A DNA stretch of 13,997 nt from Thermodesulfobacteriota bacterium (GCA_024763435.1 JANTFN010000023.1:1-13997), one strand, 5' to 3'. Numbered from the stretch's first letter, positions 1 to 8,425 are shown. Notes: generated by a model not told the origin, from the letters alone. Made by a program: numbers and translations.

Positions 1-455
1 TTCAGATATCTGAAGGCCGATTCACTTTCCGAATCCAGGTAACCCGCATTGAAAACAAACCCCTTTTTCTCTCCTATAATATACCCTACCTGATAGGTGT
101 ATTTCATGCCATTTATCTTGCCGTTCAGTTGAATACCCGATCCTTTTATTTTTTTAAGAAAAGCGCTTTTTGAACGCTTGCAGCCTTTTAATACCTTTTT
201 CTGGCCCTTAACGATGTTTTTGAACGCCGCCTCCGTTGCGCTTTTATCGTCAACAACGAGGACCAGAAGGAAATTTTTGTCTGGAAAATTGATGGTTGTA
301 TAGTGGTCTAAATCAATATCGGGATCCTCGGCATCAAGGATACTCTTTTCCGGAATTGTTAATTTGTAATCAGCTCTTTTAAGTTCCTGCGCATACACCA
401 GGCCGCTCAGCAATATAACGAACAGAAAAACACCTGCCAGCCTTTTCATCTTCAT
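1..455 (-). CDS. Small secreted protein of unknown function, 3' end cut off by window edge
   Basis: I do not recognise this gene. Reading leftward from an ATG at 455, 151 codons are open up to the window edge with no stop, so the C-terminus is missing. The start is preceded by AAGGAA about six bases upstream. A second in-frame ATG sits two codons later (449). The N-terminus is a typical Sec signal peptide: MKMKR, a hydrophobic core to about residue 19, then VYA|QE, giving predicted cleavage after Ala22. The mature part is charged and beta-like, with an acidic stretch around residues 42-50 (DAEDPDIDLDH), a hydrophobic strand FLLVLVV, a basic Lys-rich section and a single cysteine. It probably acts in the periplasm or outside the cell. 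It is transcribed in the same direction as the AEC permease upstream but has its own promoter candidate (538-566), so it may be a separate unit. Confidence 0.75.
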   Translation of the reverse strand, partial: MKMKRLAGVFLFVILLSGLVYAQELKRADYKLTIPEKSILDAEDPDIDLDHYTTINFPDKNFLLVLVVDDKSATEAAFKNIVKGQKKVLKGCKRSKSAFLKKIKGSGIQLNGKINGMKYTYQVGYIIGEKKGFVFNAGYLDSESESAFRYL

Positions 456-520
456 CGTGTTTCCTTCCCTTAAAAACCCGGATAAAGGTTGCTGCGTGGG
501 CACCCGATCCCCACACGTGA

Positions 521-566
521 ATTATAAATACACCCTGATTCTATCTGAAAACAATTTTTTTCTCAA
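521..566 (-). promoter_or_regulatory. Putative sigma70-type promoter for the secreted-protein gene
   Basis: On the minus strand TTGAGA (561-566) and TAGAAT (538-543) are separated by exactly 17 bases, each one mismatch from the consensus hexamers. A perfect TATAAT also lies at 521-526, with a poorer -35 (TTCAGA) 17 bases before it. Either would start transcription roughly 50-80 bases before the ATG at 455. The leader contains a short GTGGG/CCCAC hairpin (about 496-516), with no run of T after it, so it is not a terminator. No other gene lies in the 456-584 gap. Confidence 0.45.
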
Positions 567-584
567 CAGCACATTTCCACTCCC

Positions 585-1484
585 TTAAACACCCAGAAGG
601 TATAGCAGCCCTGTCAGCGAAACAGCGCTTAAAAGCGTTGACACGAGAATACTCCCGGCAACCATATCCGGGTGCGTGTCGTATTTGACGGCGTAAAGGA
701 GGGGAATGATGGCTGAAGGCGTACTGGTCTGCAGGATCAGGACGTTGCGGGGAAGGCCCTTAATATTGAGAAGGAGGCACAGCAGAAAAGCAATAACGGG
801 AGAAACGGCAAGCCTCAGGAAGCTGCTTGAAAGGACAGGTTTTATGTCTCCTTTAAAACGGGTGCGGGCCAGCTGCATTCCCAGCAGCATCAGCAGCCCG
901 GGAATAGCCGCCTGCCCTACCATATCAATCGTTTTGAAGATAAATTCCGGCATGGGCAAAGACAACCATCGCCATAAAGCGGCCAGGACAACGGCATAAA
1001 AGAGGGGAATCTTGAAAATCTCCAGGAATGCCCTGCCGGGGTTGTCCCGGCCTCGCGAGGCGATATAAATCGCCAGGGTCCCAAGGGGAAAGGTGAAAAG
1101 CACCAGGACAATGACACCGTATGCCAGGCCTTCCGGACCATAGGCAAAAAGGACAAGGGGGAGCCCATAGTTGCCTACGTTCATCATGATAGTGCCGAGC
1201 GAAAAGGCGCTCTGGCGTTTCACGTCAAGCTTCAGAAAATGCCCGAAAAGAATGGAAATTCCCCAGAATAGAAGCGTCAGGGCCACCATAAAGACCAGGG
1301 CCTTCGGGAAAAAAGAGGCTATTTGGTCGTGAGCCTTCAGAAGTCCTGCGAAAACAAGACACGGCGCGAAGAAATAGAGGGTTAAATCAGAAATTGTCTT
1401 AAAGTTCGGCCGTTTAATTTTCTCAAATAAAACGCCCAGGCTGATAACAATAAAAATTGGCAGGAGAATTTTAACAAAAACCAT
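585..1484 (-). CDS. AEC-family (auxin efflux carrier-like) permease
   Basis: This 299-residue inner-membrane protein has about ten hydrophobic segments arranged as two five-helix halves, which is the usual size and plan of bacterial AEC transporters (malate permease and auxin-carrier relatives). Family hallmarks visible are MNVGNYGLP at residues 101-109, the broken helix at the centre of the first half, and the TPSAIIPLLYAVKYD segment near residues 253-268. The last helix ends LLYLLGV. Such carriers move small organic anions, for example malate or other carboxylates. The sequence does not reveal this one's substrate. The ATG at 1484 has only a weak upstream purine stretch (GGGAAAGAAG), but the protein starts directly with the first membrane helix as expected. 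It is divergent from the efflux operon. No strong terminator is visible after its stop at 585. Confidence 0.88.
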   Translation of the reverse strand: MVFVKILLPIFIVISLGVLFEKIKRPNFKTISDLTLYFFAPCLVFAGLLKAHDQIASFFPKALVFMVALTLLFWGISILFGHFLKLDVKRQSAFSLGTIMMNVGNYGLPLVLFAYGPEGLAYGVIVLVLFTFPLGTLAIYIASRGRDNPGRAFLEIFKIPLFYAVVLAALWRWLSLPMPEFIFKTIDMVGQAAIPGLLMLLGMQLARTRFKGDIKPVLSSSFLRLAVSPVIAFLLCLLLNIKGLPRNVLILQTSTPSAIIPLLYAVKYDTHPDMVAGSILVSTLLSAVSLTGLLYLLGV

Positions 1485-1664
1485 ACGGTGACTTCTTTCC
1501 CTTTTGTTTTTTTGCCTATCTTTCTGAATGTATCATGAATACTATTTCAGGTGAAGAAAAATTTCCCGGGGGAAGATTGATGCCTCCACATTTGTGTTCC
1601 ACAAGAGCGAAACCGTTACATCCATATTATAAATTCAAGTTTATTATAAAAAATATTGCTTATA
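1485..1664. other. Divergent intergenic region upstream of AEC permease and efflux operon
   Basis: This AT-rich stretch has no open reading frame I would support. On the minus strand a weak promoter for the AEC gene is possible: TTCACC, 17 bases, TACATT, around 1525-1555. Two short inverted repeats could be operators: TGAA-N6-TTCA near 1536-1549 and the 13-base TTGTG-TTC-CACAA at 1592-1604. The second is about 60 bases upstream of the efflux operon -35 box. No regulator gene of the TetR or MarR type lies beside the operon, so the repressor, if any, is encoded elsewhere. Confidence 0.35.
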
Positions 1665-1693
1665 TTGACTTTAAAAAGCTTTTTTCTTATAGT
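1665..1693 (+). promoter_or_regulatory. Near-consensus sigma70 promoter of the RND efflux operon
   Basis: TTGACT (1665-1670) and TATAGT (1688-1693) are each one base from consensus and separated by an ideal 17-base spacer, so transcription should begin near 1700, about 30 bases before the TTG start codon. The surrounding DNA from 1620 is strongly AT-rich. The spacer contains a perfect 12-base palindrome AAAAAGCTTTTT (1673-1684), which lies where a repressor would block polymerase, though it may simply be AT-rich chance. Confidence 0.65.
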
Positions 1694-1731
1694 TAGACAT
1701 TGCTATTGAGAGAGAAGGAGGATACGAATAT

Positions 1732-3231
1732 TTGAGTAACCGGTTTTTTAATATTTTTTTGAAAATCTTTACATCTATTATCTTGCTATTTTTTTTGCTT
1801 ATCGGGTTTAATGGTTGTTTCACCGTTGGGCCAAACTATAAAAAGCCGGAAACAACCCTTCCGGATTCCTGGCAGAAGGATGTCCTGCAATCGGACCCCG
1901 CTTTGGTACCGGAGCCCGTAAAAATAAAACAATGGTGGAAAATCTTCAACGATCCCATCCTGAACCAGCTTATTTCGGAAGCCCGGAAAGGCAATTACGA
2001 TATTCGGATTGCGATGGCCCGCGTGGAAGAGGCCTGGGCCCAGATTGGTGTTGTTTCCGGCCAGCGGATGCCGCAGGTCAACGCGGGGGGAACTTATTCA
2101 CGAAACCGTCTCAGCGAGAATAATATCACGCCGGGCGGAGACATTTACAACCAGTATTCGTCACAAATTGGCGCTACTTGGGAAATCGATCTATTCGGCA
2201 GAATTAAGCGTACCATTAAATCGACAAAGGCAAGTTTTGAGGCAACACAGGAGCTGAAAACCGATGTTTTGATATCGGTTTACGCACAGGTGGCCCGGGC
2301 TTATATCACGCTTCGAACGGCCCAGGCCAGGCTTGCCACATCTCTTCACAATATTAAGTCTCAGCGCGAAATCGTTGATCTGACGCAAACCCGCTTTAAA
2401 TACGGACTCGCCTCTGATCTTGATGTGGCCCAGTCGGAACAGGTTCTGGCCATTTCAGCCGCGACTCTTCCCCTGCTCAGAACCCAGATCAACACCTCTA
2501 TTCACACCTTGTCGGTTTTACTTGGAAAATCACCAGGGAAACTGAAAGAAGTTCTCCTGCCCCGGCAGCCAATTCCCCACCTTCCTGAAAAGATTTCAGT
2601 AGGGCTCCCTCTGGAACTGGTGCGCCGCCGGCCTGATATCAGGGCCGCCGAAAGGCTGCTTGCCGCACAGACGGAGAGGATTGGGATTGCCACGTCCTAT
2701 CTTTACCCAAGATTTTCCATGACGGGCCTCTTTGGATTTCTCTCCGCGGATGCCACGGATGCCTTCAAATGGAGCAGCCGCACATTTTCCGTCGGGGGCG
2801 CTCTCAACTGGAACATTTTTTCCGGAGGGAGTGTCCGAAGCCAGATAATGGTTGAAGATGCAAAAACAAAGCAAGCCCTTTTGAATTATGAAAAGACAAT
2901 ATTAAAGGCCCTGAAAGAAGTCGAAGATACCCTGATCGCTTATGCTGACGGGGAAAAACGCCTGATTGCCCTTGAACACTCTGTTCAGGTTGCGAGACGC
3001 ACGCTTGATCTATCCCTGACACTCTACAAAGAGGGGTTGAAAGATTTTCAAAGCACCCTGGACGCGGAACGTGTCCTTTTCGACGCGGAAAACAGCCTTG
3101 CGGAGGCCGAGGGCATTACGACCATCAATCTCGTAAATTTATACAGGGCGCTGGGCGGCGGCTGGAACCCCGATGACACCGGGCACCCTGATTCAACACA
3201 ACCTTCACAACAAAAGGTTCAAAAGAAATGA
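1732..3231 (+). CDS. RND efflux outer-membrane lipoprotein (NodT/OprM family)
   Basis: This is the outer-membrane channel of the tripartite pump. It forms a trimeric beta-barrel and alpha-helical tunnel that carries substrate from the periplasm out of the cell. The 499-residue length matches OprM/NodT-type proteins. The N-terminus is a long hydrophobic signal ending FNGC, with lipidation expected on Cys29, followed by the family-typical CFTVGPNYKKP and later WWKIFNDPILNQLI (about residues 67-80). Two outer-membrane efflux protein repeats follow (roughly 75-265 and 285-475), including LVRRRPDIRAAERLL and WNIFSGG. The start is a TTG, chosen because AAGGAGG (1715-1721) lies ten bases upstream and the signal peptide begins here. 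The C-terminal tail (TGHPDSTQPSQQKVQKK) is polar and probably disordered. Its stop overlaps the next gene by four bases (ATGA), indicating translational coupling. Confidence 0.94.
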   Translation: MSNRFFNIFLKIFTSIILLFFLLIGFNGCFTVGPNYKKPETTLPDSWQKDVLQSDPALVPEPVKIKQWWKIFNDPILNQLISEARKGNYDIRIAMARVEEAWAQIGVVSGQRMPQVNAGGTYSRNRLSENNITPGGDIYNQYSSQIGATWEIDLFGRIKRTIKSTKASFEATQELKTDVLISVYAQVARAYITLRTAQARLATSLHNIKSQREIVDLTQTRFKYGLASDLDVAQSEQVLAISAATLPLLRTQINTSIHTLSVLLGKSPGKLKEVLLPRQPIPHLPEKISVGLPLELVRRRPDIRAAERLLAAQTERIGIATSYLYPRFSMTGLFGFLSADATDAFKWSSRTFSVGGALNWNIFSGGSVRSQIMVEDAKTKQALLNYEKTILKALKEVEDTLIAYADGEKRLIALEHSVQVARRTLDLSLTLYKEGLKDFQSTLDAERVLFDAENSLAEAEGITTINLVNLYRALGGGWNPDDTGHPDSTQPSQQKVQKK

Positions 3232-4517
3232 AGCAATTGACCCCCCGGATTTTACGGTATCGTTTCAAGAGGCTTGGTCTCCTGTTTCTGATAGGACTTT
3301 TCCTGTCCCAGCCCCTTGCGTGTAAAAAGAAAGAAAACAAATATGCCCCGCCCCCACCCCCCAAGGTCACAGTAGCGCCGCCAAAGGTTCAGGATGTAAC
3401 GGTTTACCTCCACATGGCGGGGAGAACCGCCGCCATTAGCAAGGTGGACATCGTGGCTCGTGTCAAGGGATACCTGGAAAAAATCTATTTCAAGGATGGG
3501 GATATTGTCAAAAAAGGGCAGCTTCTCTTCACCATTGACCCTAAAGAATACATCAACGCCCTTCACATGGCAGAAGCCGAGCTTCTCAACGCGAAGTCCG
3601 CCCTGAGCTTCGCGAAGAACGACCTGGAACGCCGGGAAAAGGCCTATGAGAAAAGGGCAGTCAGTGAACTGGATTACCTGAAATCGAAGGCGGAATACGA
3701 TAAGGCGAAGGCCCAGGTTGCCGCAGCGGAAGCCAAGGTGGAAGAGGCAAAGCTGAATCTGTCTTACACCAAGATCGTTTCTCCCATTACCGGCAAGACC
3801 TCGCGGCACCTCATGGATACGGGCAACTTGGTTGGTGCCAGCGGGCCCACGGTTTTGACCACGGTGGTGAGTCTGAATCCCATCTACGCGTATTTCAATA
3901 TCAATGAGCGGGATGTAGCCCGTTACCTGAGAAGACGCTCCGAGGAGTGGAAGAAGGAAAACATGCCAGAAGGGAAGATTCGCCCGAAAAAGGTGGTCCC
4001 GGTCGAACTCGCCCTGGCTACGGAAGAAAATTATCCCCACAAGGGAAAGCTGGATTACGTAGACAACCGGGTAGATCCCAACACGGGAACACTGCAGGCC
4101 CGCGCCATGTTTCCCAATGATGATTTAACCATTATCCCGGGCTTTTTCGCGAAGATAAGAATCCCCGACCGGGTTGAGAAGAACGCCTTACTGGTTCCTG
4201 AACGGGCCATCAGCCTTGACCAGGTGGGCCGGTATCTCTATGCCGTCGGGGCTGACGACAAGGTCGTTCGGAAGGATATCAAAATCGGACCGCAGGTCAG
4301 AACCCTTCGGGTTGTTGAAAAGGGCCTTAAGAAGGATGACCGTGTGATCGTTGAAGGGATTCTCCGCGCCCGCCCCGGTGAAAAGGTCCAGCCGGTTCTC
4401 GCAAAAGAGAACACTGGAGAAGCCTCCAAGACCGGTGCGGCGGATGAAAAAAGCGAAGGAAAATCCGGGACACCCGCTAAAAAATCTGATAAACCCAAAA
4501 ACCCGTCTAAAGGGTAA
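3228..4517 (+). CDS. RND efflux periplasmic adaptor (AcrA/MexA-type membrane fusion protein)
   Basis: The protein links the inner-membrane pump to the outer-membrane channel. The 429 residues follow the family order: signal region with a possible lipidation Cys32 (PLAC, with an atypical Pro at -3), a proline-rich linker (residues 41-52), the first lipoyl half with VDIVARVKGYLEKIYFKDG around 72-104, an alpha-helical coiled-coil hairpin rich in Ala, Glu and Lys (about 105-178), the second lipoyl half starting YTKIVSPITGK, then beta-barrel and membrane-proximal domains (GTLQARAMFPN, LLVPERAI). The final ~37 residues are a Lys/Ser/Gly/Glu-rich low-complexity tail longer than I would expect. The start overlaps the outer-membrane gene by four bases, and the next gene begins 11 bases after the stop. 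Confidence 0.94.
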   Translation: MKQLTPRILRYRFKRLGLLFLIGLFLSQPLACKKKENKYAPPPPPKVTVAPPKVQDVTVYLHMAGRTAAISKVDIVARVKGYLEKIYFKDGDIVKKGQLLFTIDPKEYINALHMAEAELLNAKSALSFAKNDLERREKAYEKRAVSELDYLKSKAEYDKAKAQVAAAEAKVEEAKLNLSYTKIVSPITGKTSRHLMDTGNLVGASGPTVLTTVVSLNPIYAYFNINERDVARYLRRRSEEWKKENMPEGKIRPKKVVPVELALATEENYPHKGKLDYVDNRVDPNTGTLQARAMFPNDDLTIIPGFFAKIRIPDRVEKNALLVPERAISLDQVGRYLYAVGADDKVVRKDIKIGPQVRTLRVVEKGLKKDDRVIVEGILRARPGEKVQPVLAKENTGEASKTGAADEKSEGKSGTPAKKSDKPKNPSKG

Positions 4518-4528
4518 GAGGTCGTTTC

Positions 4529-7500
4529 ATGAGTCGTTTTTTCATTGAGCGCCCCATTTTCTCGGCAGTTATCGCAATAGTTATCCTGATTGCCGGCGCG
4601 GTTTCCATTAAGGGCCTTCCGGTCTCCCAATATCCGGATATCACTCCGCCGACCGTTCAGGTTACCGCTTTGTACCCCGGCGCTAACGCCCAGGTGGTTT
4701 CCGAAACTGTGGCCCAACCCATCGAGCAGGAAGTCAACGGGGTTGAAAATATGATTTACATGAGCTCTGTCTGCGCCGCGGACGGGAGCTACACGCTGAC
4801 GGTTTCGTTTGAAATCGGAACCAACCTGGACATGGCTACGGTTCTGGTCCAGAACCGGGTGAGCATCGCCTTGGCGAAACTTCCCGAAGAGGTCAAGCGG
4901 CTGGGTGTCACAACAAAGAAACAGTCTACAAACATCGTCATGCTCTTGTCCCTCGACTCCAAGGACGATCGGTACGACAAGTTGTTCCTCTCCAACTTCG
5001 CCACGATGCGCCTGAAGGACGACCTGGCACGCCTTCCCGGCGTAGGGGATGTAAAAATCTTCGGTGTCGGCGACTATTCCATGCGGGTCTGGCTGGATCC
5101 CTCAAAATTGGAGGCGCACGGGATTACCACATCGGACGTCATCCACGCCATCCAGGAGCAGAATGTCCAAGTCGCGGCCGGGAAGATCGGAGAACCACCC
5201 GCTCCAAAGGGACAGCAGTTCGAATACACAGTGAACGTCAAAGGACGCCTTACAAATGCGGAGGAATTCGGGAACATCATCGTCAAAGCTGATCCGGGCA
5301 GTAGATTCCTTCGTGTTCGCGACGTGGCAAAGGTAGCACTCGGGGCACAAACCTACAACGTTTTCGGGCTCAGGAACAATAAACCCAGCGCGATCCTGGC
5401 CATTTACCAGATCCCTGGGGCTAACGCCATTGATGTCCAAAAACACGTCATTGCAAAAATGAACGAGCTGCAAAAGACCTTCCCGCCTGGCCTCCAGTAT
5501 GGTGTTCCCCTGGACACCACCCAGTTTATTTCCGCATCTATCAAGGAAGTCATCACAACGCTGATCATTGCCATTCTTCTCGTCATCTTGACGCTTTTCA
5601 TCTTTCTCCAGGACTGGCGGTCCACCATCATCCCTTCCGTCACGATCCCCGTATCTCTCATCGGAACCTTCCTGATGATGAAAATGATGGGATTCTCCAT
5701 AAACCTTGTATCCCTTTTCGGCCTTGTTCTCGCCATCGGAATCGTGGTGGACGATGCCATCGTCGTGGTGGAAAACACGGACCGGCTCATGGTGGAAGAA
5801 GGGCTGGCCCCCCGACCTGCCGCCATCAAGGCCATGGAAGAGGTGGGAGGCGCCGTCGTAGCCACGACCCTCGTACTCTTGGCCGTCTTCGTTCCGACGG
5901 CTTTCATGGGGGGCATTACGGGTCAACTTTACCGTCAGTTCGCTCTGACCATTTCCGGAGCCACGGTTATCAGTTCCATCAACGCCCTGACTCTGAGCCC
6001 TGCCTTGTGCGCCCTTCTTCTTCGCAAAGAAAAAGGCAAACCCAATATCTTCTTCAGGGGGTTCAACTGGGCCTTCGATCACACGACCAATGGTTACATG
6101 GCCATTGTCAGGGGATTTTTACGCAAATCCTTCTTTGCGTTAATTTTTGCGGCAGCCATTGCGGTTGTCTCCGTTAAGTGGTTTGGCCAGCTTCCCAGCA
6201 GCTTCCTCCCGATGGAAGACCAGGGATACACCTTCATTTCCGCGCAGCTTCCCGATGCCGCGTCGCTTCAGAGAACGGAACAGATCGCTCGAAAAATCAC
6301 GGATCGGGTGAAAGAGATCCCCGGTATCAAGGACTGCGTGGCCGTCCCTGGATTCTCTCTCCTCGAAAATGCCATGCTATCAAATTTTGCTTCATTTTTT
6401 GTTTCATTCAAATCTTTTGAAGAACGCCTTCCCAAAGGCCACAACCTCGATTTCATTATGGCGAACATCCGGAAGAACCTGTCTGACATCCGCGGGGCAC
6501 GGGTCATCGCATTCGCACCTCCGGCCATCCCGGGTCTGGGAACTTCGGCCGGGTTCAAAATGATGGTGCAGGATAAAACAGGAATGGGGCCTTTAGTCCT
6601 CCAGCAGGCAACGGAGGCCTTGGCGGCAAAAGCCAATACCCAGTCATCCCTAAGGGGGGTTTATTCAACTTTCAGGGCGACGATTCCTCAATTGTTCGTT
6701 GATATCGACCGGAACGCGGTCAAGACGATGGGGATCCCCCTCACGGATGTTTTTGGAACCCTACAGGCTTACCTTGGATCTGCTTATGTCAACGATTTCA
6801 CTAAGTACGGGCGTAATTTTCAAGTCAAGGTCCAGGCCGATGCCTATGCACGGACACAGGTTAATGACATCAAGAAATTGAGGGTTCGTAACGGGAAAGG
6901 AAAGATGGTTCCCCTGGGAACCTTCGTCAATACCCATTTTGCCTTGGGACCCCAGGTCCTGACACGATACAACTTATACCCCGCGGCGGCAGTGAACGGG
7001 GAAGCCGCGCCGGGGTTCAGTTCCGGGCAGGCCCTTAAAGTCATGGAAGACCTGGCGGATAAAAATCTCCCCAACGGGATGGGGTCCGCGTGGACGGAGA
7101 TGTCGTATCAGGAAAAAAAGGCGTCCCAGGGCGCCGGCATAATTTTTCTTCTGGCGATTGTTTTTGTGTTTCTCGTGCTGGCTGCACAATATGAAAGCTG
7201 GTCGATTCCCCTCGGCGTTATCATGGTCGTTCCGCTGTCTTTGCTGGGTGTGGTTCTTGCCGTTGTCATACGAGACATGAGCGTGAGTACCTATACCCAG
7301 ATAGGGGTTGTTCTTCTTGTAGCACTGGCGGCAAAAAATGCCATTCTTATCGTGGAATTCGCCAAGGACGAACATGAAAAGGGAAAATCTATCTTTGACG
7401 CGGCGTCAGAGGCCGCGAAACTTCGATTTCGACCGATTCTGATGACGTCATTATCCTTTGTCCTTGGAACAGCGCCCCTTGTCATCGCAACCGGCGCCGG

Positions 7501-7678
7501 CGCGGGAAGCCGCCAGGCACTGGGAACCGCGGTCTTTGGAGGTCAGATTGCGGCCATCGTGATGGCGGTCCTGTTTGTTCCTGTGTTCTACAAAGTCGTT
7601 CAGTCATCCAGTGAGTGGTTAAAAAGGCCAAAGAGAAAAAAGACCGCGCCGCCTCCTGAAGAAGGGGACAAGGTATGA
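4529..7678 (+). CDS. RND inner-membrane multidrug efflux pump (HAE1 family, AcrB/MexB-like)
   Basis: This proton-driven trimeric transporter captures hydrophobic or amphiphilic compounds from the periplasm and outer leaflet and hands them to the channel. At 1049 residues it has the length of E. coli AcrB. It starts with the canonical MSRFFIERPIFSAVIAI first helix and GLPVSQYPDITPPTV. The proton-relay residues are all present: Asp408-Asp409 in GIVVDDAIVVVEN, Lys936 in ALAAKNAILIVEF, and Thr973 in RPILMTSLSF, where the Arg before Pro is also kept. Two large periplasmic loops follow helices 1 and 7, as usual. The pattern of conserved residues indicates the HAE1 drug-efflux class rather than the metal-exporting HME class, but the actual substrates cannot be read from sequence. 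It is third in the operon, with AAGAGG just before the ATG. Confidence 0.96.
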   Translation: MSRFFIERPIFSAVIAIVILIAGAVSIKGLPVSQYPDITPPTVQVTALYPGANAQVVSETVAQPIEQEVNGVENMIYMSSVCAADGSYTLTVSFEIGTNLDMATVLVQNRVSIALAKLPEEVKRLGVTTKKQSTNIVMLLSLDSKDDRYDKLFLSNFATMRLKDDLARLPGVGDVKIFGVGDYSMRVWLDPSKLEAHGITTSDVIHAIQEQNVQVAAGKIGEPPAPKGQQFEYTVNVKGRLTNAEEFGNIIVKADPGSRFLRVRDVAKVALGAQTYNVFGLRNNKPSAILAIYQIPGANAIDVQKHVIAKMNELQKTFPPGLQYGVPLDTTQFISASIKEVITTLIIAILLVILTLFIFLQDWRSTIIPSVTIPVSLIGTFLMMKMMGFSINLVSLFGLVLAIGIVVDDAIVVVENTDRLMVEEGLAPRPAAIKAMEEVGGAVVATTLVLLAVFVPTAFMGGITGQLYRQFALTISGATVISSINALTLSPALCALLLRKEKGKPNIFFRGFNWAFDHTTNGYMAIVRGFLRKSFFALIFAAAIAVVSVKWFGQLPSSFLPMEDQGYTFISAQLPDAASLQRTEQIARKITDRVKEIPGIKDCVAVPGFSLLENAMLSNFASFFVSFKSFEERLPKGHNLDFIMANIRKNLSDIRGARVIAFAPPAIPGLGTSAGFKMMVQDKTGMGPLVLQQATEALAAKANTQSSLRGVYSTFRATIPQLFVDIDRNAVKTMGIPLTDVFGTLQAYLGSAYVNDFTKYGRNFQVKVQADAYARTQVNDIKKLRVRNGKGKMVPLGTFVNTHFALGPQVLTRYNLYPAAAVNGEAAPGFSSGQALKVMEDLADKNLPNGMGSAWTEMSYQEKKASQGAGIIFLLAIVFVFLVLAAQYESWSIPLGVIMVVPLSLLGVVLAVVIRDMSVSTYTQIGVVLLVALAAKNAILIVEFAKDEHEKGKSIFDAASEAAKLRFRPILMTSLSFVLGTAPLVIATGAGAGSRQALGTAVFGGQIAAIVMAVLFVPVFYKVVQSSSEWLKRPKRKKTAPPPEEGDKV

Positions 7679-7681
7679 GCC

Positions 7682-8425
7682 ATGGCCCCGGTTAGCAAAG
7701 TAAAAGAATCCATAACCGGGGGTGGAAGCTTCCGGGTCTTGAAAAGAATGTGGCGGGAAGAACGATATACTGTTCTTCTCGTTTCTGTTTTTTGTTATAT
7801 TATTTTATCGGCTCTCCTGACTCATAAAACATGGGAAACTGTTTTTCTCGATCTCGTTTTTTTCATCTTCGTCTTCAGTGTTGTCTTTGAAGTCGCGCGT
7901 GTCCGCGCGCTCTTGTCTGTTTTAGGTCTCCTGGGATTACTCGCTATTCTGGGCCATATTATTTCATTCTTCTGGCAGGGGGCCCTGGCATCCAAAATCA
8001 TCCTTTCGTCCACATCCATCCTTTTTATCGCAGCGGCAATTTACCGTATATCGAAGCGCGTCCTTATCAGCCCAAAGATTGTAACGCGGAATACCATTTG
8101 GGGCGCCATCATTATTTATCTTCTGATTGGGGTATTGTTTTCAAATGTCTATATCCTGATCGAAATTTTAACTCCCGGTTCCTTCCTGATTTCGAGCAGC
8201 GCGGAAAAATTTGTGGTTTCATCCGCTAAAAATGTTTCAAGGGTATTCGGCTATTTTAGTTTTGTGACCTTGACAACCCTGGGATATGGCGACATCCTCC
8301 CTGTTAAAGACCTCAGCCGAACAATGGCATGGCTAGAGGCCTTTATCGGGCAGATTTATCTCGCGGTCATTATCGCGCGTTTGGTAGGGATGTCCAGATA
8401 TAAACAGCACGAGGAAAACCCGTAA
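7682..8425 (+). CDS. Potassium channel-like membrane protein with TTLGYGD selectivity filter
   Basis: This 247-residue protein has about six hydrophobic segments. Four or five N-terminal segments (from about residue 28 to 165) precede a pore module: a pore helix, the selectivity filter T198-T-L-G-Y-G-D204, and a last helix LEAFIGQIYLAVIIARLVG. The filter is that of K+-selective channels of the ion-transport-2 family. There is almost no C-terminal cytoplasmic domain: the protein stops about ten residues after the last helix, so no RCK/TrkA-N gating domain is present. The first four helices lack an obvious Arg-every-third-residue voltage sensor. It starts three bases after the pump stop codon, so it is almost certainly co-transcribed and probably translationally coupled. 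The link between efflux and K+ flow is unknown. The ATG at 7675 that overlaps the pump stop is out of frame and is not the start. Confidence 0.88.
   Translation: MAPVSKVKESITGGGSFRVLKRMWREERYTVLLVSVFCYIILSALLTHKTWETVFLDLVFFIFVFSVVFEVARVRALLSVLGLLGLLAILGHIISFFWQGALASKIILSSTSILFIAAAIYRISKRVLISPKIVTRNTIWGAIIIYLLIGVLFSNVYILIEILTPGSFLISSSAEKFVVSSAKNVSRVFGYFSFVTLTTLGYGDILPVKDLSRTMAWLEAFIGQIYLAVIIARLVGMSRYKQHEENP

Noticed and set aside
495..516. GTGGG/CCCAC hairpin as terminator of the AEC gene
   Set aside because: No T-run follows on the minus strand, and it lies downstream of a good promoter, so it is at most a leader hairpin of the next gene.
3340..3365. C-rich run in the adaptor gene as a structural DNA element
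   Set aside because: It encodes the Pro-rich linker after the signal region, which is common in adaptor lipoproteins and explains the run.
3252..4040. 262-codon open frame on the minus strand inside the adaptor gene
   Set aside because: It is an antisense shadow of a clear AcrA-type gene with no ribosome site or family likeness.
5102..6082. Long open frame of 326 codons on the minus strand inside the RND pump gene
   Set aside because: The plus strand encodes an unmistakable AcrB-like protein with all key residues. The minus translation is highly charged, Gly/Asp/His-rich and has no recognisable fold, as expected for an antisense shadow.
7675..7695. ATG at 7675 overlapping the pump stop as start of the channel
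   Set aside because: It is out of frame with the channel and meets a stop after six codons.
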